From assembly GCA_015680685.1 (NCBI GenBank), contig MNCI01029685.1:431644-495643 (forward strand): a stretch of 64,000 nt of DNA. The letters are read 5' to 3'. The notes beneath the pieces were generated by a model that saw nothing but the letters and a program-made list of their open reading frames with translations, made no database searches and was not told the DNA's origin. This DNA comes from Gnetum montanum. Its lineage: Eukaryota > Streptophyta > Gnetopsida > Gnetales > Gnetaceae. Shown piece after piece: positions 44,728-57,230 of this stretch (position 1 is its first letter; the number at the start of each line of letters is the position of its first letter). Made by a program: the position numbers and the translations under genes.

Positions 44728-45311
44728 ACATGTTTCATGCATGGAAATAAAGATCAAGATTACTTTGCATCATTTTAGCATCACTTAGTTTTTACTGTTT
44801 ACACTTAGAATAATTTTCTTGCTTTGACTTAGATTAATGTTTACTATTTTCTCTAGTTACTGATTCATTTTCTATGCATGATTGTCATTACTATTATTAA
44901 GTGGAATGGATACAAATGATTTTGATCATTAAGTTTGATCGTTTGGTAACTTATTAGTATTATTGCTTAGTTCACCTAGTAGCGTAATACTTGGTAATCC
45001 TAGTAACAATTGCATGAGTCCAAGATGTGTCCAAAGAATCATGAACAAATGTCCATCATCTAGGCTAGAATAGATTTGTTTTCTATTACTTAGATTTAGA
45101 AACCACTACATTTACCTTATGTTCACTAGGAGTAGCATGGGCCACACAACATTATGCATCGATTTAACTAACTCACGTGGGAAGACAACGATCGCAAACT
45201 CTAACCAATTACTAGCATAATTACATTTTCTTGTCCATAGAATTCAACCAAGCTACACGTGAATACTCATAACTCATATGGTTGGGTGTTGAACTACTCC
45301 ACTGCCCATCA
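44728..45311 (+). mobile_element. 5'-truncated LTR inserted in B, opposite strand
   Basis: It matches the 3' two-thirds of the family LTR on the plus strand, from GAAATAAAGATCAAGATTAC (44746) to CCACTGCCCATCA (45311). About 330 bp of the U3 side are missing. The flanks show no clear target duplication. It replaces the stretch that in C (about 58800-59390) holds the putative internal promoter, intron and ORF3 start. Confidence 0.8.
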
Positions 45312-46630
45312 CACATAAAATCCTAAGTATAGAAAAGGAGTTTTTCTATGCAATTAGAGTCCAAAGAAAGCCAAGAAAGCCTAGAATAATGTCAAATGCT
45401 CAAAGAGGATAGAAATATGTTCAAAAAAGGAGATTATTAGGAGATTTATGTGCCAAGGAATGAAAAATTAGATTCATTATGGTGAGAAATGTAAGGTTTG
45501 AAAGCAAAATGACTAAGGAATAAGGAGTTTAACCATCCCAACCAAAGAGTATGCATGTGGATCCTCCCCATAGCAAGTTCATGCCCTTATATGCCCTCAA
45601 ACTAAGGAGTCTACGAGTCCCAAAGATGATTAATGGTTGTGGATCATTAAAGACCAAATCACCAAAAAAGTCATCAAAGAATTTAAACCATTTACCAATA
45701 ATCCCATTGAAATAGTCATGAAAAGAGGAAGTGATGTTGTTTATGGAAAGAATTGATGGATTAGAAAGTATGGAATGAAGTTCCCTATGGTGGTCACATG
45801 AAGTCCCTTGTGGAAGGTGTAATTAAGTATGACCTGAGAACTTCCTTGCTTAGTCTAAATCAAGCCCATCCACTTCCAGTGACTTTGCATTGACACTTTA
45901 GATCATTCCACCCTCTAGAGATAAGAACATCCCCACAAACCACTCACCATTCCTAAAGAAGAAGAAAAGAAAAGCAGGAAGTGAAGAGGGCCTTAGTTAG
46001 GGTGGTATCTTCAAGCATGGGTAACATGTCTTTCCAGCCTCATAAGCAGTGCTTATAGCCTATTATTGTATCTAAGGGGTGTGCTTTGAATTCCCATTAT
46101 TATTATTTTTTCAAATGGAAACCACATCATGCAAAGACATTACTTCCTATTTATTGGTCTACAATAGAATGGTAAGAAATCCATGGAAATACTCATGCAA
46201 CCCTAGATGATGGGCAAGTAAAAAAGTGATAAATCTCTTTGAAGTCACACCCTTGTCAATCCACTTAATTCATCCCAAGTTTAGAAAGTGCAAAGGTCAC
46301 CTTGTTCATTATCAGTTTTTATTAAGAAGGGACCTCATATTTTCAAAATGAGGAAACACCATAGAGTTGTGTAGAGTGGTGGATGATGTGGACTCATTAC
46401 CTATTAACATGAAAAGAATCAATTTCCCATTAGTAAACATTAAAATTCTAAAATGAAATCTAGTCATTTTGCAATCAAGTAATCAATAAATTTTTAGACC
46501 ACCATTAATAAGTAGCTGTAGCTAGTACCAAGTCTTGATGGAAATAAAGAAAAAGGGAAAAATGTGAGGAGAAATTCAAATAAAGCAAAACATAGAAAAA
46601 ATTGTAAAAGATTCAAGAAAATGAAAAATG
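45312..46630 (-). other. Element B non-coding tail between integrase and ORF3
   Basis: It aligns with C 57231-58800 (reverse complement) and A 900-2590: ATGTGGATCCTCCCC near 45553, GGGGTGTGCTTTGAATTCCC at 46075. No gene is seen. Confidence 0.7.
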
Positions 46631-46632
46631 TA

Positions 46633-48010
46633 CTAAATATGGTGTAAAATAAAAAAGTTAAAAACTAAGGAGCCACTTTGTAAAATCTTAGCATGGATGG
46701 CCATCTCCTTGATGACTAAGTTGGGAGGGGGAGATCCAAAAGATAAAGCATGCTTGGCCATCTGTTGAGGCATTGTATCCACTAGTTGTTGTTCATGAAA
46801 AGGCTTTATTTGTTGAATGTTGACTAATAATTTTTTATTCAAGTTTTCAAGGTGGTAGATCAACATGGCCCCAAACAAAAAGGCTTCATCAATAATGTAA
46901 GGGTCCTCCCATAGTGTTTGAAATTTTGTTTGTTGAGGAACCTGCATGGGGTTCCAGTAGAGCACCTTATCACTCAATTGAAACTTTACTTTCCTAATTC
47001 TAAGGTCATGCATTGTTTATTGTATGTCTTGTGCACTTCATTTGATGACACAGTTACTAATCGATTCTCATCTAGCACATTGAGGTTCATTAATCTTTTT
47101 TTTTTTTGTGCTAGGCTCAAGTCCAAGTCAAGGTTGCATGCAGTTGAAAGTATATAGAGTTCTTCTTGGATAGAAAGTATTGGGAGCTTTTAGTACACGA
47201 GCTCATAGGGAGAGTGTCCTATAGGAAGTTTCCATGTTGAATAATAGGCCCAAAGGGCATCATTGAGTTTAGCACTCTAGTCCTCCCTATACTTACTAAT
47301 GGTTCAAATGAGCATCTTAGTTATCTCCCTATTTGTAACTTTGGCTTGACTATTAGCTTGGGGTGGTATGGAGTTGTTAGTTTATGTTCAACCCCCAACT
47401 ATTGCATGAGATTGCAAAAAGTGGCACCTATGAAATATGTACCATTATCAGAAATAAGTTCCCTTGGCACACCAAACCTACATACAACATATTGTTGTAC
47501 AAACTGGATCACCGTAGATGATGTATAGTCAATGACGGGTGTAGCTTTTGCCCATTTTGTATAATAGTCAACAATGACAATTATATAGGCATTTTCATTA
47601 GACATGGAATTGATGGGCCTCATAAAGTAAATTTCCCAAAGATTGAAAGGCTATAGTGGTTGGATCCACTTTTAGGACCCTTTCATACAAGCAGTTATCC
47701 CCCCATCACGTTGGCATCTATCACAAGAGTAGACAAAGTGATGGGCATCCTTGAAGAGTGTAGGTCACTAGTACCCTTCCATGAGGATCTTAATAGCCAT
47801 TCACCTCCCAACATAGTGGCCCCCACAAGCACCCTGACATGCATCTTAGAGGACTCACAGTTGATCTACATCAGGGACACAACATCATACCAGGCCATCT
47901 ACACAAACCATGTAAAGGTTGCCATTGATCTCCATGAAGTGTTTAGCCTGGTGAAGAAATTATTGTTTATTCTTATGATCCCACCCCTATGGCATCTTCT
48001 AATTGAGTAA
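46633..48010 (-). pseudogene. Element B integrase
   Basis: On the minus strand the zinc-binding part (CDRCQRDGG near 47700) is followed by the core with IVIVDYYTKWAKA (first Asp present), FGVPRELISDNGTYF (second Asp present) and a TTPYHPQAN-like region near 47360. The C-terminal domain is open at 47013-46633 (FQLSDKVLYWNPMQVPQQTK, GAMLIYHLE). Between the open parts, stops and frameshifts remain. No chromodomain is visible. Compared with A and C this is the only integrase here that still has both core aspartates. Confidence 0.85.
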
Positions 48011-48169
48011 ATAGAATAGCATGACCTTGTACTAATTGATTTCTTTAGGGTCTTATTTAGTAACTACACTAGAAAAGAGGAGTTCATGAGGAAACTAGTT
48101 TTATAGTGGACTCACCTCCTTCTTGTTGTCCCATCATAACTAAGATAAGTGGTTAGCAACCACATTCTT

Positions 48170-49320
48170 CATTTCCTTTTTGTGCACCATCATTAGATCA
48201 AACTATTGAAGAATCATCAACCACTATATGACACAGGAACTTACCATTCGCTTATTCATGAGGAATGGGATAGCACTATGATCAATGTGCACAAACACTT
48301 TATATCCAAGCACATAGTGTCTGAATTTTTTCAATGCATACACCACTACCATTAGCTCCTTTTTGATGGTGATATAATTAAGTTATGCATCCAAAATGAT
48401 CCTACTAGAATAGTAGATGTAATATGAACATTTCTAATCATCCATTTATGTCAACATGGCCCCCAAGGCATAGTTTGATACATTCATCATGATATGGAAT
48501 GGTCTAGACCAATGTAGTGCTCATAGAATGGGAGTTTCTACAACCTTCTATTTGAGTTGCTAGAATGCATCCTCACATTCCTTGATCCAAATAAATGACA
48601 CATCTTTCTTTGTCAACTTCACTAATGGTTTGACAATCTTTGAGTAGTTCTTAATGAAGCACCTATAGTAACCAATGTGTCCAAAGAATGATTGCACATC
48701 TTTGATAGTCTCTGGTTTCTTGGTAATTCCTTAGATGACCCTTACCTTTTTTGGGTTAACATTGATCCCTTTTTTTGAAATATGACGCCCCACAGCAATT
48801 CCTTCTTGGACCATTAGATGGCTCTTTTTCCAATTTAGCCTAGTCTGGTCTCCACACATCATTGAAGCACTTACTCCAGATAGTCCAAGGCTTGATCAAA
48901 AGTAGCCCTATAAGTAGAGAAGTCATCCATGAAGACTTCTACCCCACTACCGATTTGCTATTGGAAGATGCTGAGGATTAAACATTGGAAAGTAGCAAGA
49001 GCATTGCATAAGCAGAAGGGCATCTTCCTATATGTAAAACTTCCCCAAGGACTTGTGAATGTTGTTTTGGCCTAGTCTTTTGGTGCAATCTGGATTTGGT
49101 TATAGCCACTATAACCATCTAGAAAGCTATAATAGCAATGCCCTACAATTTTATCCAACACCTGGTTCATAAAGAGCAAAGGAAAGTGATCTTTATATGT
49201 AGCCATGTTCAACAACCTAAAATCAATACAGATCCTCCACTTTCCTCCTTTCTTTAGCACTATAACGAGTGGGCTAACCCACTCGCTATCCATAATGGGG
49301 TAAATGAACCTTTCCTTGAG
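48170..49320 (-). pseudogene. Element B reverse transcriptase and RNase H
   Basis: On the minus strand: SEWVSPLVIVLKKGGKWRIC (49290), YKDHFPLLFMNQVLDKI, YYSFLDGYSGYNQIQIAP, KTTFTSPWG, a TFQ segment, then EVFMDDFSTY with both catalytic aspartates intact (48919-48936). RNase H is badly shifted by indels after 48850 but remains recognisable to about 48170. Family and role are as for A. Confidence 0.87.
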
Positions 49321-50147
49321 GAGTTATTCAGTCTCCTCCTTAACAATCTACTTGATCTTAGGGTTCAAGTTTCTTTGTGGTTGCCTTTTTGATTTGATGG
49401 AGGGGTCTATATAGATTTTGTGATGACATATCCATGGGTTAATTCTAGTGACCTCATGATATGACTAGGCAAAGGCTGTTGGCCATTTGTTTACAACTTC
49501 TAATAACTTCTTTTGTTCACAAGCAAGTGTGGCATTGATGATGATAGGCTTACCATTGTTTAATAAGGGATACTTCATGCTTGCTAAAAAAGCCTTCAAC
49601 TCAAGGGGCTCCTACTTGAAAGTCTCTGGGATCTCTAACTTTCCCCAATTGATTTCACCCTTTCATTAGAGAGTTGGTGATGGATCTACTCCAAGTGATC
49701 CATGCTCTTCATGTAAGAGCTTATGAGACTCTCAATTAGTTCCATGAACATTGTGGATTTAGCCTCTCTTTCAATTATCAACCACTGGATGCCTCCCTGC
49801 TTAATCGCTACCATGTACAAGCACCTTTGAATTTCAGTGACATCAACAAATTGACTACATGCTTTAAGGGATGTGCTCTTTAGAGTCCACAGTCTTTGCA
49901 TGTAGTGGCATCTTGTGTCATTATACACAATGCATGGAACACACTTTTTCTAAATCTTTCTAAATTCATTCTGCTTGGAAATTTCCAAGAAGAGATCTTG
50001 GTTCCCCAACCATGCATCAATTGTACTCAGCCATGCTCTCCCCATGATGATAGTGAAACCCCCCCTTATCATTGTCCACATGGATCACCAAGAATTCAAT
50101 AGGATATGACTACCTATAGATGCTAGTCACAATGTTCTCAAGCAATC
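49321..50147 (-). pseudogene. Element B protease C-terminal part and linker to RT
   Basis: On the minus strand it starts exactly at the C insertion with LLENIVTSI, continuing the protease begun at 63319 (SITIPLG). It then carries the GRAW-equivalent region near 50040 and the conserved linker (CRYMVAIKQGG, LIESLISSYMKSMDHLE at 49750-49686). A carries the same order uninterrupted at 5820-5061, which proves the junction. Confidence 0.8.
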
Positions 50148-50930
50148 TGATAAGTTGCATTATTGGGTTGTGTTGATAGGATGCCATTGATGTGGGGTTT
50201 GATTCATTGACGTGTACCCATCAACGAGGCACCTTGTTTTTGCCTATAAATGTGCATCTACCTACCACATTTATAGCAATCTTTTGATAATCATAGTGAA
50301 GCACTTGTAGTTTTTCCATTTGAGAGTTAGAATATTTTCTGAGTGCCTGTAATAAGAGTCAAAAAAATGCATGAAGTATGAATGACAATAAAGATGAGCC
50401 CTTCTGATAAAACCTTGCATCACTTGGAATAAATTAATTGTTTCCTTAAGCATTTAATATTCATGCAATTTACTTTAATGCTTTTAAGTAATTAATTAAT
50501 ATTGATTAAATAGCACACATAACTATGACCGCTTTGAGCATGTGTTTAACGCTTGGTAATCCCAATAGCACCTAAAGCTTAGAAACCTAGTAGCACTATA
50601 GTGTATTCAAGATGTGTACAACAGTGGAAACAGATGCTTATGTTAGGATTAGTTATTTATTAGATTAGCTAAACATTTATATACTTTATTCTTGTTCTTA
50701 GATGACTTAACCCATAACATATAAAATGATAAAAATCATATGCCTCAGTTACACTTAATCATACACTTGTACTTCACAAGTGGAACTAGGAAGACAACGA
50801 TTGCAATAGTTAGATTCACCTCCTAGAACTAGTGTACTTAGAAGCCTAAATTCTTTAGAATTTGACTAGATCGCTTAGTGGACACTAGTGATTTGTATGA
50901 TTAGGCATAAGGTATACATGCTACTCATCA
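50148..50930 (+). mobile_element. Element C 5' LTR
   Basis: It starts TGATAAGTTG and ends CTACTCATCA. The TATA box TATAAATG is at 50245-50252. About 30-40 bp present in the 3' LTR after GATAGGATGCCATTG are missing here, so the two LTRs are not identical in length. Confidence 0.92.
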
Positions 50931-50931
50931 T

Positions 50932-50948
50932 TAGTGTCATTGTTGGGG
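50932..50948 (+). promoter_or_regulatory. Primer-binding site of C (tRNA-Asp type, decayed)
   Basis: TAGTGTCATTGTTGGGG differs from the tRNA-Asp complement TGGCGCCGTTGCCGGGG at six positions, all transitions, consistent with deamination of methylated cytosines. Confidence 0.8.
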
Positions 50949-51104
50949 ACTTTAATTAGCTATGTGCGCTTTCTCAGACTTAGTGAAAATTATTCAACAT
51001 CATTGGATCAAACCTTAAAGTCGTAATCATTCAAATAATAATAATAATTGTAAAAAAGCATACTGTTATTTTCATTTAATCCAAAATGTCTTCTTCTCAC
51101 AAGT

Positions 51105-53420
51105 ATGATTCTCCATCAAAACTCAAGTACATATCCAATCAAAGGAATGAATGATCAAATCAACCAATGTCCCAACAATTTCGAGTGGTATATACTCATC
51201 CTGATGAGTATGTACCTAACTTCATCTTTATCCTACATCAAGATGAATAGATGCAGTGAAGGGACATGGAGGGCAACATTATGTTTTCTCCCGATCAATC
51301 AGTTCCTATGATGCTTTAACAAACTCTTATGAGGTTGGGCATCCAAAGGCTTCATGTTCAATATGTTGTGCAGGACCATGACTCCATGGATTACCATCCC
51401 ACTAAGGCACAATGTAAAAGAGATCAGCAATAGGAGAGGCACTATGAAGCTGCAAAGGAGAAATAGTTCAATAACCCCTTGTTCTTGTTGGACCAAAAAG
51501 ACAGTGTGGATCCCTTCTTTGGGGGTTATCATTTTACTAACTCTCCTTCCCTTGGTTTTGATGAAGGGGGCTTGAACCAAAATTTACAATCCACTATAAA
51601 CAATCTTGGTTTAGGCAAGAATGGTTCCCATGATCATGAGGGATTCAAAGGTGCGAATCATGGTAGGGACGAGGATAGGAATTATGATGATGATCATGGC
51701 TGTGATCATCAAAGAGGGGGTGGCAAGAACCATGGTGGTGCTAGTCCTCTTTCCTTTTCACCTTCATCATTGTCTTCTTCCTCCTCTAGCTCTAACCAAA
51801 GTTGTAGAGGATGTGACTATGATGGAGGTGATTGATGAGCCAGAGATGATCATAGGGCCTATTAAAATAGTCAAGATCAAGGGCATGGACAATCAAGGGA
51901 GGTCCGCCACCATGAAAGAAAGGATAGCAAAGGGCATCATAAGCATCATGGCCATCATAAAGGCTATGACTATGATGAGCCTTTTCTTGCAACTCAAAAT
52001 ATGTTGAATATTGCAAAGGTAGTGAGAATTCCAACTAAGCATGTGAAAGATAGCAAAATCAAGCAACTAGATATAAATAATATCCCCAAGTTTGAAAGGG
52101 GATATAACTAAGATCTGTGGAACCATCTTCAAGCCTTTCACAATGCCTATGCCTTGCAAAACATGGAGAAAAATTGGCAAAATTTAAAGTTATTCCTATG
52201 GACACTCATCAAAGAAGCTAAAAGTTTGTACCAGTCTTTAGAGCTAAAATCAATCCATAGATGGAGTATGATGCTTAAGCTCTTTAACAACAAGTATTAA
52301 ATGTATTATTGAGTGTCCAACTTGAGAAAATAGATCCAAGGTTGCAAACAAAGAACACATGAACCTTGGATGTAGCCATGGATATGTACTATTCCCTTTT
52401 GCACTAATGTCCTAGTCATGGTTATTCTCAAAGGGAGCAACTTTGCCATATCATAGATGGGCTCTACATAGAAACACAAAGAACTCTTGGGGTCTATGCC
52501 CAAGGGAGTCTTTTAGAATTAAGAGCTCATCAAATCCAAAGACTGATAGAGTAGGTTCCCAAGGAAGAAGGAGAGTTGAGAAAAAGGAAAAGTGCTAAGA
52601 AGTATAGTCGAGACCCTTCCCTTAGAAAAAGGGAAGTCTAATTTTGTGACAATGAGAAGGAGACCCCACTTCATGAGGTGGTGCAACAAAAGACCTTACT
52701 GATTCAAAAATATTTCTCCAAAATTTTGACTAAAATAGACATAATGTGGGACTCTTTGGATGAAAAGTTCCAAACCACTCTGAAAGTAGCAGAGGAATCC
52801 AAAATTCAAAGTAGTGATCATGATCACAAGAGAAGGAAGGAAGCTAAGCATGCCCACCAAAGGGGTAAGGGCAAGGTTGCTATAGTAGAGGAAGTTGTGG
52901 AGTCTGAAATAGATGATGATGGTAGGTGTGACATCTAACAATGTGAACATCCTAAGGGATGTTGCCCCACTATTTCACACTTGCAAGAGTCTAGGATGTA
53001 CGCTCTAAATCCTAGATTGGCAAGAAGGCAAGCACCCAAAAGGTTGCCTTATTCTTAAGGCAATCTAAGGCAATTCCACCAAAAACAAGCCTATTATCCA
53101 AGTGGAGCTCCATCACAACCTTATGAGCAGTACCATTAGTGGTAGCATCCATAGTCATGGGGGATGCCACCATTAAGGTAGCAGTACCCTTACAAGTAGC
53201 CTGATCCATATGAATACTATGTTCAATAGCCCATTTCTTCACATGACTCTTCAAGTCACACTTCATCCTAGCATCACTACTACCCTTCTGAGTATTACAT
53301 AGCTCAATCTCCAAGAGGTGAATCCCCATCCTCACTATCCTTCTCATCCTTTTGCATATGTCAATTCATCCTCAACTTGATTACCACTTACTCCATAAAT
53401 GCAAGGCAAAATTCTAGCCT
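51105..53420 (+). pseudogene. Element C gag
   Basis: The main reading starts near YTHPDEYVPNFIFILHQDE (about 51192), then MEGNIMFSPDQ, HDSMDYHPTKAQ and FLLDQKDSVDPFFGG (51479). A Ser-rich run with SFSPSSLSSSSSSSN lies near 51750. The capsid-like core includes IPKFERGY (52085), AYALQNMEKNWQNLKLFLW and LIKEAKSLYQSLELKS (52150-52255), then IQGCKQRTHEPW and QRTLGVYAQGSLLELRAHQ. A charged part (52678-52938, HDHKRRKEAKHAHQRGKGK) and a Tyr/Ser/Pro tail follow. No CCHC knuckle is seen. Stops are frequent. Gag would form the particle. Confidence 0.82.
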
Positions 53421-53459
53421 AGCCGCAACAACATAACACTACCAGGGATGTTAGCTTAC

Positions 53460-54620
53460 AGTTGGCTCCTTAACCAAGTCGTTCAAAAATCAAATCCTAA
53501 AAAAGACCATTCTTTTGAACCAGCAGTTCCACAAAGCCCTCACAAACTTATGTGGCTAATAACCCTACTTCTCCTTCATCCTCTACATTTACTCTATTCG
53601 AATCACCTTCAAACCAAATTCCTTCCAAAGTGCATATCGTCATGTTAACCTATGTGATAATTGATTGGATAAAGGTTGGCCATCTTCCTAGGAAAAGATA
53701 TGATCCTGGGAGTTCCCTTATTTACCTACAAATTGTTGGAAATGAGCCTTGCAAAGCTCTTTTGGATTCAAGTTCTTGTGTAAATCTAATTTCTCATGAG
53801 ATGTGCAAAGCCTAGAACCTACCTCCATTCAAGAAGAGTAACATCCATCTTGAGTTGCCAAACCATTCCATCATTGTTTCTTTGGGACTAGTAGAGGACA
53901 TTATGACTACCATCTATGAGTGATTATATCCTACCAATTTCCTAATGATCTGAGTTAATAATTACAAGGAGAACTTCCCAATCATCATGGAAATGGCTTG
54001 GCTAAGTATCATTGATGCACAGTTGGGCATCAAAGACCTTTCCTTGGAGATTTCTAAGGAAAATGCATTTGGAAATATGAAGAAGAGAGTTCCATGCATC
54101 GCATATAGTGATACAGGGTGTAATTATGTGCAGAAATTATGGTCTATAAAAAGTACATTGATCATGACATGCAAACAATGTGCTATTGAGATAGAAATCC
54201 AAAGGTGCCTATACATAGCAACCACAAAATAGGATGATACCCAATTGTTGATAGTTGATCCTAAAAGCAACTCAACACTTTGCTTGGAACTAACTGAGAG
54301 TCTAATGAGTACCTATGTTGAAGGCATGGATGAACTAGAGCGAGTTCATTATCCACTCTTTAATGATAAACCTAATGACACTTATTAGGGAGAGCTAGAA
54401 ATTCTTGAAAGCTTTAAATCAGAGCCCCTAGAGTTGAAAACTCTACTTGCTAGCATGGAATATGCTTTTTTGAAAAATGGCAAGTCAATAATAATGAATG
54501 CTAATCTTGCTCCTGAATAGAAGGAGAAGCTATTGAAGGTGGTTAACAAATGGCCGAAAACCTTTACTTAGTTACATCTTGAGCTCACTGGGATTGATCC
54601 TAGGATATGTTAGCATTGCA
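53460..54620 (+). pseudogene. Element C protease and linker
   Basis: The protease active-site region reads CKALLDSSSCVNLISHEM (53749-53802), so the Asp-x-Gly triad of A has decayed (Gly lost). NIHLELPNHSIIVSLGLVED follows (53850-53900), then WLSIIDAQLGIKDLSLEISK (54000-54060) and the linker to RT (YPLFNDKPNDTY, MNANLAPE). Confidence 0.8.
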
Positions 54621-55920
54621 TCTACATTGATCTTCCATAAAGCCAAAGAGGCAATCGCAGTAATAGTTGAATCCCAAACTTAAACAAATCGTTAAGGCAG
54701 AGATTGAACAACTTTTCAATGTGGGGTTCATTTATCCCATTACAAATAGTGAGTGGGTTAGCCCACTTATGATCATGTTGAAGAAAGATAGCAAGTAAAG
54801 GGTCTATATCAACTTCAGGTTGTTGAACATGGCAACATACAAAGATCATTTGCCATTGCCATTTGGGGACCATGTGTCGGATACTATCTCTAGACATTGC
54901 TACTATAGCTTTCTGGATGGTTATAGTGGCTATAATCAAATTTAGATTGCACCTGAAGATCAGGCCAAAACAACATTCATAAGTCCCTAGGGAACTTTTG
55001 CCTACAAAAAGATGTCATGTGGTCTATGCAATACCCCTACAACTTTCCAACACCTTGTCCTTAACATCTTTCAATAATAGATTGGTAGTAAGGTGAAAGT
55101 CTTCATGAATAACTTCTCCACGTATGGCACTACATTTGAGCAAGTCCTAAATCATCTTGAATAAGTGTTGGAAAGGTGTGTGGAGATAAACCTTAAGCTC
55201 AATTAGTAAAAGAGCCATTTGATGGTCCATGAGGGCATTGTCTTGGGGCACAGAATATCACAATCAAGGATTGAGCTAGATCCTAAAAAAATAAATGTCA
55301 TCCAAGAAATTACCTGCTAACTAGAAACTATCAAAGATGTCTAGTCATTCCTTGGTCACATTGGCTACTACTGGCAATTCATAGAGAATTTCTCTAAGAT
55401 TTCTAAAACCTTTGGTGGAGCTGACAAAGAAATATAGTCTATTTGTTTAGATGGAGGAATGTAAGAAGGCATTCTAGTAACTTAAGCAAAAGCTTGTAGA
55501 AACTCCAATTCTATGAGTGCCTGACTAGTCTAGACCATTTCACATCATGACGGACACATCAAACTATTCCTTGGAAGCTATGCTCACACAGTTGGATAAT
55601 AACAAATAACCTTACTACATCCAATGCTCAAGTTACAACATTTTGGATGCATAACTGAACTACACCACAACAGAGAAAGAATTTATGGTCATGGTGTATG
55701 CCTTGGAAATATTTAAGCACTATGTGCTTGGGTATAAGGTGTTTGTGCACACAAACTATGGTGCAATTTGCTTCCTTATGAATAAACCGATAGTGAGCCC
55801 TTGTGTCATATAGTGGCTTGTGATCTTGCAAGAATTCAATCTTACAATATTAGATCAAAGGAAACTAAGAATGTGGTCATTGACCACTTGTCTCAATTGA
55901 GATGGGACAACAAAGAGGAG
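54621..55920 (+). pseudogene. Element C reverse transcriptase and RNase H
   Basis: KAEIEQLFNVGFIYPI (54690), SEWVSPLMIMLKKDSK, NMATYKDHLPLPF, YYSFLDGYSGYNQI, KTTFISP*GTFAYKK and CNTPTTFQHLVLNIFQ. The polymerase box is FMNNFSTYG (55102-55116), both Asp changed to Asn by G-to-A change. RNase H follows to about 55900 with frameshifts. It is catalytically dead. Confidence 0.87.
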
Positions 55921-56079
55921 GAGAGCCTACTTTCTAATTAGTTTCTTGATGAACTCCTCTTTGCCAAGGCTATAAATGAACAAGTAACCACTAAATCTAA
56001 ATGGTATGATGGCATCCTCACTTATCTTCTTACTTAGAAAATTCCATAAGAGTTGGACCACAAGAAGAAACAATAGTTT

Positions 56080-57230
56080 TTGCATCAAGCTAAATGTTTC
56101 ATGGATATCAACGGACACCTTTACAAGGTGTGTGTCGATGGCTTGGTTCATTGGTGTGTTTCTGATGCTAAGTAATTGCAAGTCCTCTAGGATGCTCATG
56201 AGGATCCTTGTGGGGGCCACTATGTTGGGACATGCATAGCCATTAAGATCCTAATGGTAGGGTATTATTGACCACTACTCTTCAGGGACACTCACCACTT
56301 CGTCCGCTCTTGTGATCACTGTTAACATAATGGTGGGATGACCACTTAAATGGAGGGACCTCAATAGTGGATTCAACCATTGGAACCCTTCAACATTTGG
56401 ACCATTAACTTCATGGGTCCCATCACACCCATGTCAAATGGAAATGCATACATCATGGTCATTGTTGACTATTGTACGAAATGGGTAGAAGCAGCATCCA
56501 TCATTGACTGTAAATATTCCATAACTACTAGGTTTGTATAATAGAATGTTGTAAATAGGTTTGGAGTACCATGTGCATTAATTTCTAGCAATGGTACTCA
56601 TTTTATAGGCACCACCTTTTGAAAGCTCATGTAATTCTTGGGGGTATAAGATAAATTAATAACATCTTACCACCTAAGCTAATAGTCAAGCTAAGGTTAA
56701 AAATAGGAAGATCACTAAGATCTTAACTAGAACAATTAGCAAATATAGGAGAGACTGGAGCACCAAACTTAATGATGCCATTTGGGCCTACTGCTCAACA
56801 TGGAAACTCCATATCGGTTATTCTCCCTATGAGCTGGTGTATGGAAAACTTTCAACCCTTCCTATTCAATCTATGCTTCGTACACTTTCAACAGCTTATG
56901 ACCTTGACCTTGACCTTAGTCTAGCATAGAAAGAAAGATTAGTCAACCTCAATGTGCTAGATGAGAATCGATTGGTGGTCCTATCTTTGAATGAAGTGCA
57001 TAAGGCATTCAATAAACAACGCCATGACCTCAAAATAAGGAAGGTAATATTTCAACAAGGAGACAAGGTTATTTACTCAAACCCCACACATGTGCCACAA
57101 CGAACTAAGTTCCAAACATTCTGGGAAGGGGATTACATCATTTATGAAACATTTTCTTCTAAGGCCATGTTGATCTATGAACCTAAAAGCTCAAATAAGA
57201 AACTATTGATCAACATGTAGCAAGTAAAAC
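56080..57230 (+). pseudogene. Element C integrase
   Basis: DINGHLYKVCVDGLVHW-like text (56100), CDHC..NGG near 56310 (zinc-binding C pair), then FMGPITPMSNGNAYIMVIVDY (first Asp present), CTKWVEAASI, RFGVPCALISSNGTHF (second Asp replaced by Ser) and YHLS near 56670 where TPYHPQ is expected. The C-terminal part at 56954-57220 is open: HDLKIRKVIFQQGDKVIYSN, VPQRTKFQTFW, AMLIYEP. It is inactive on residue grounds. Confidence 0.85.
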
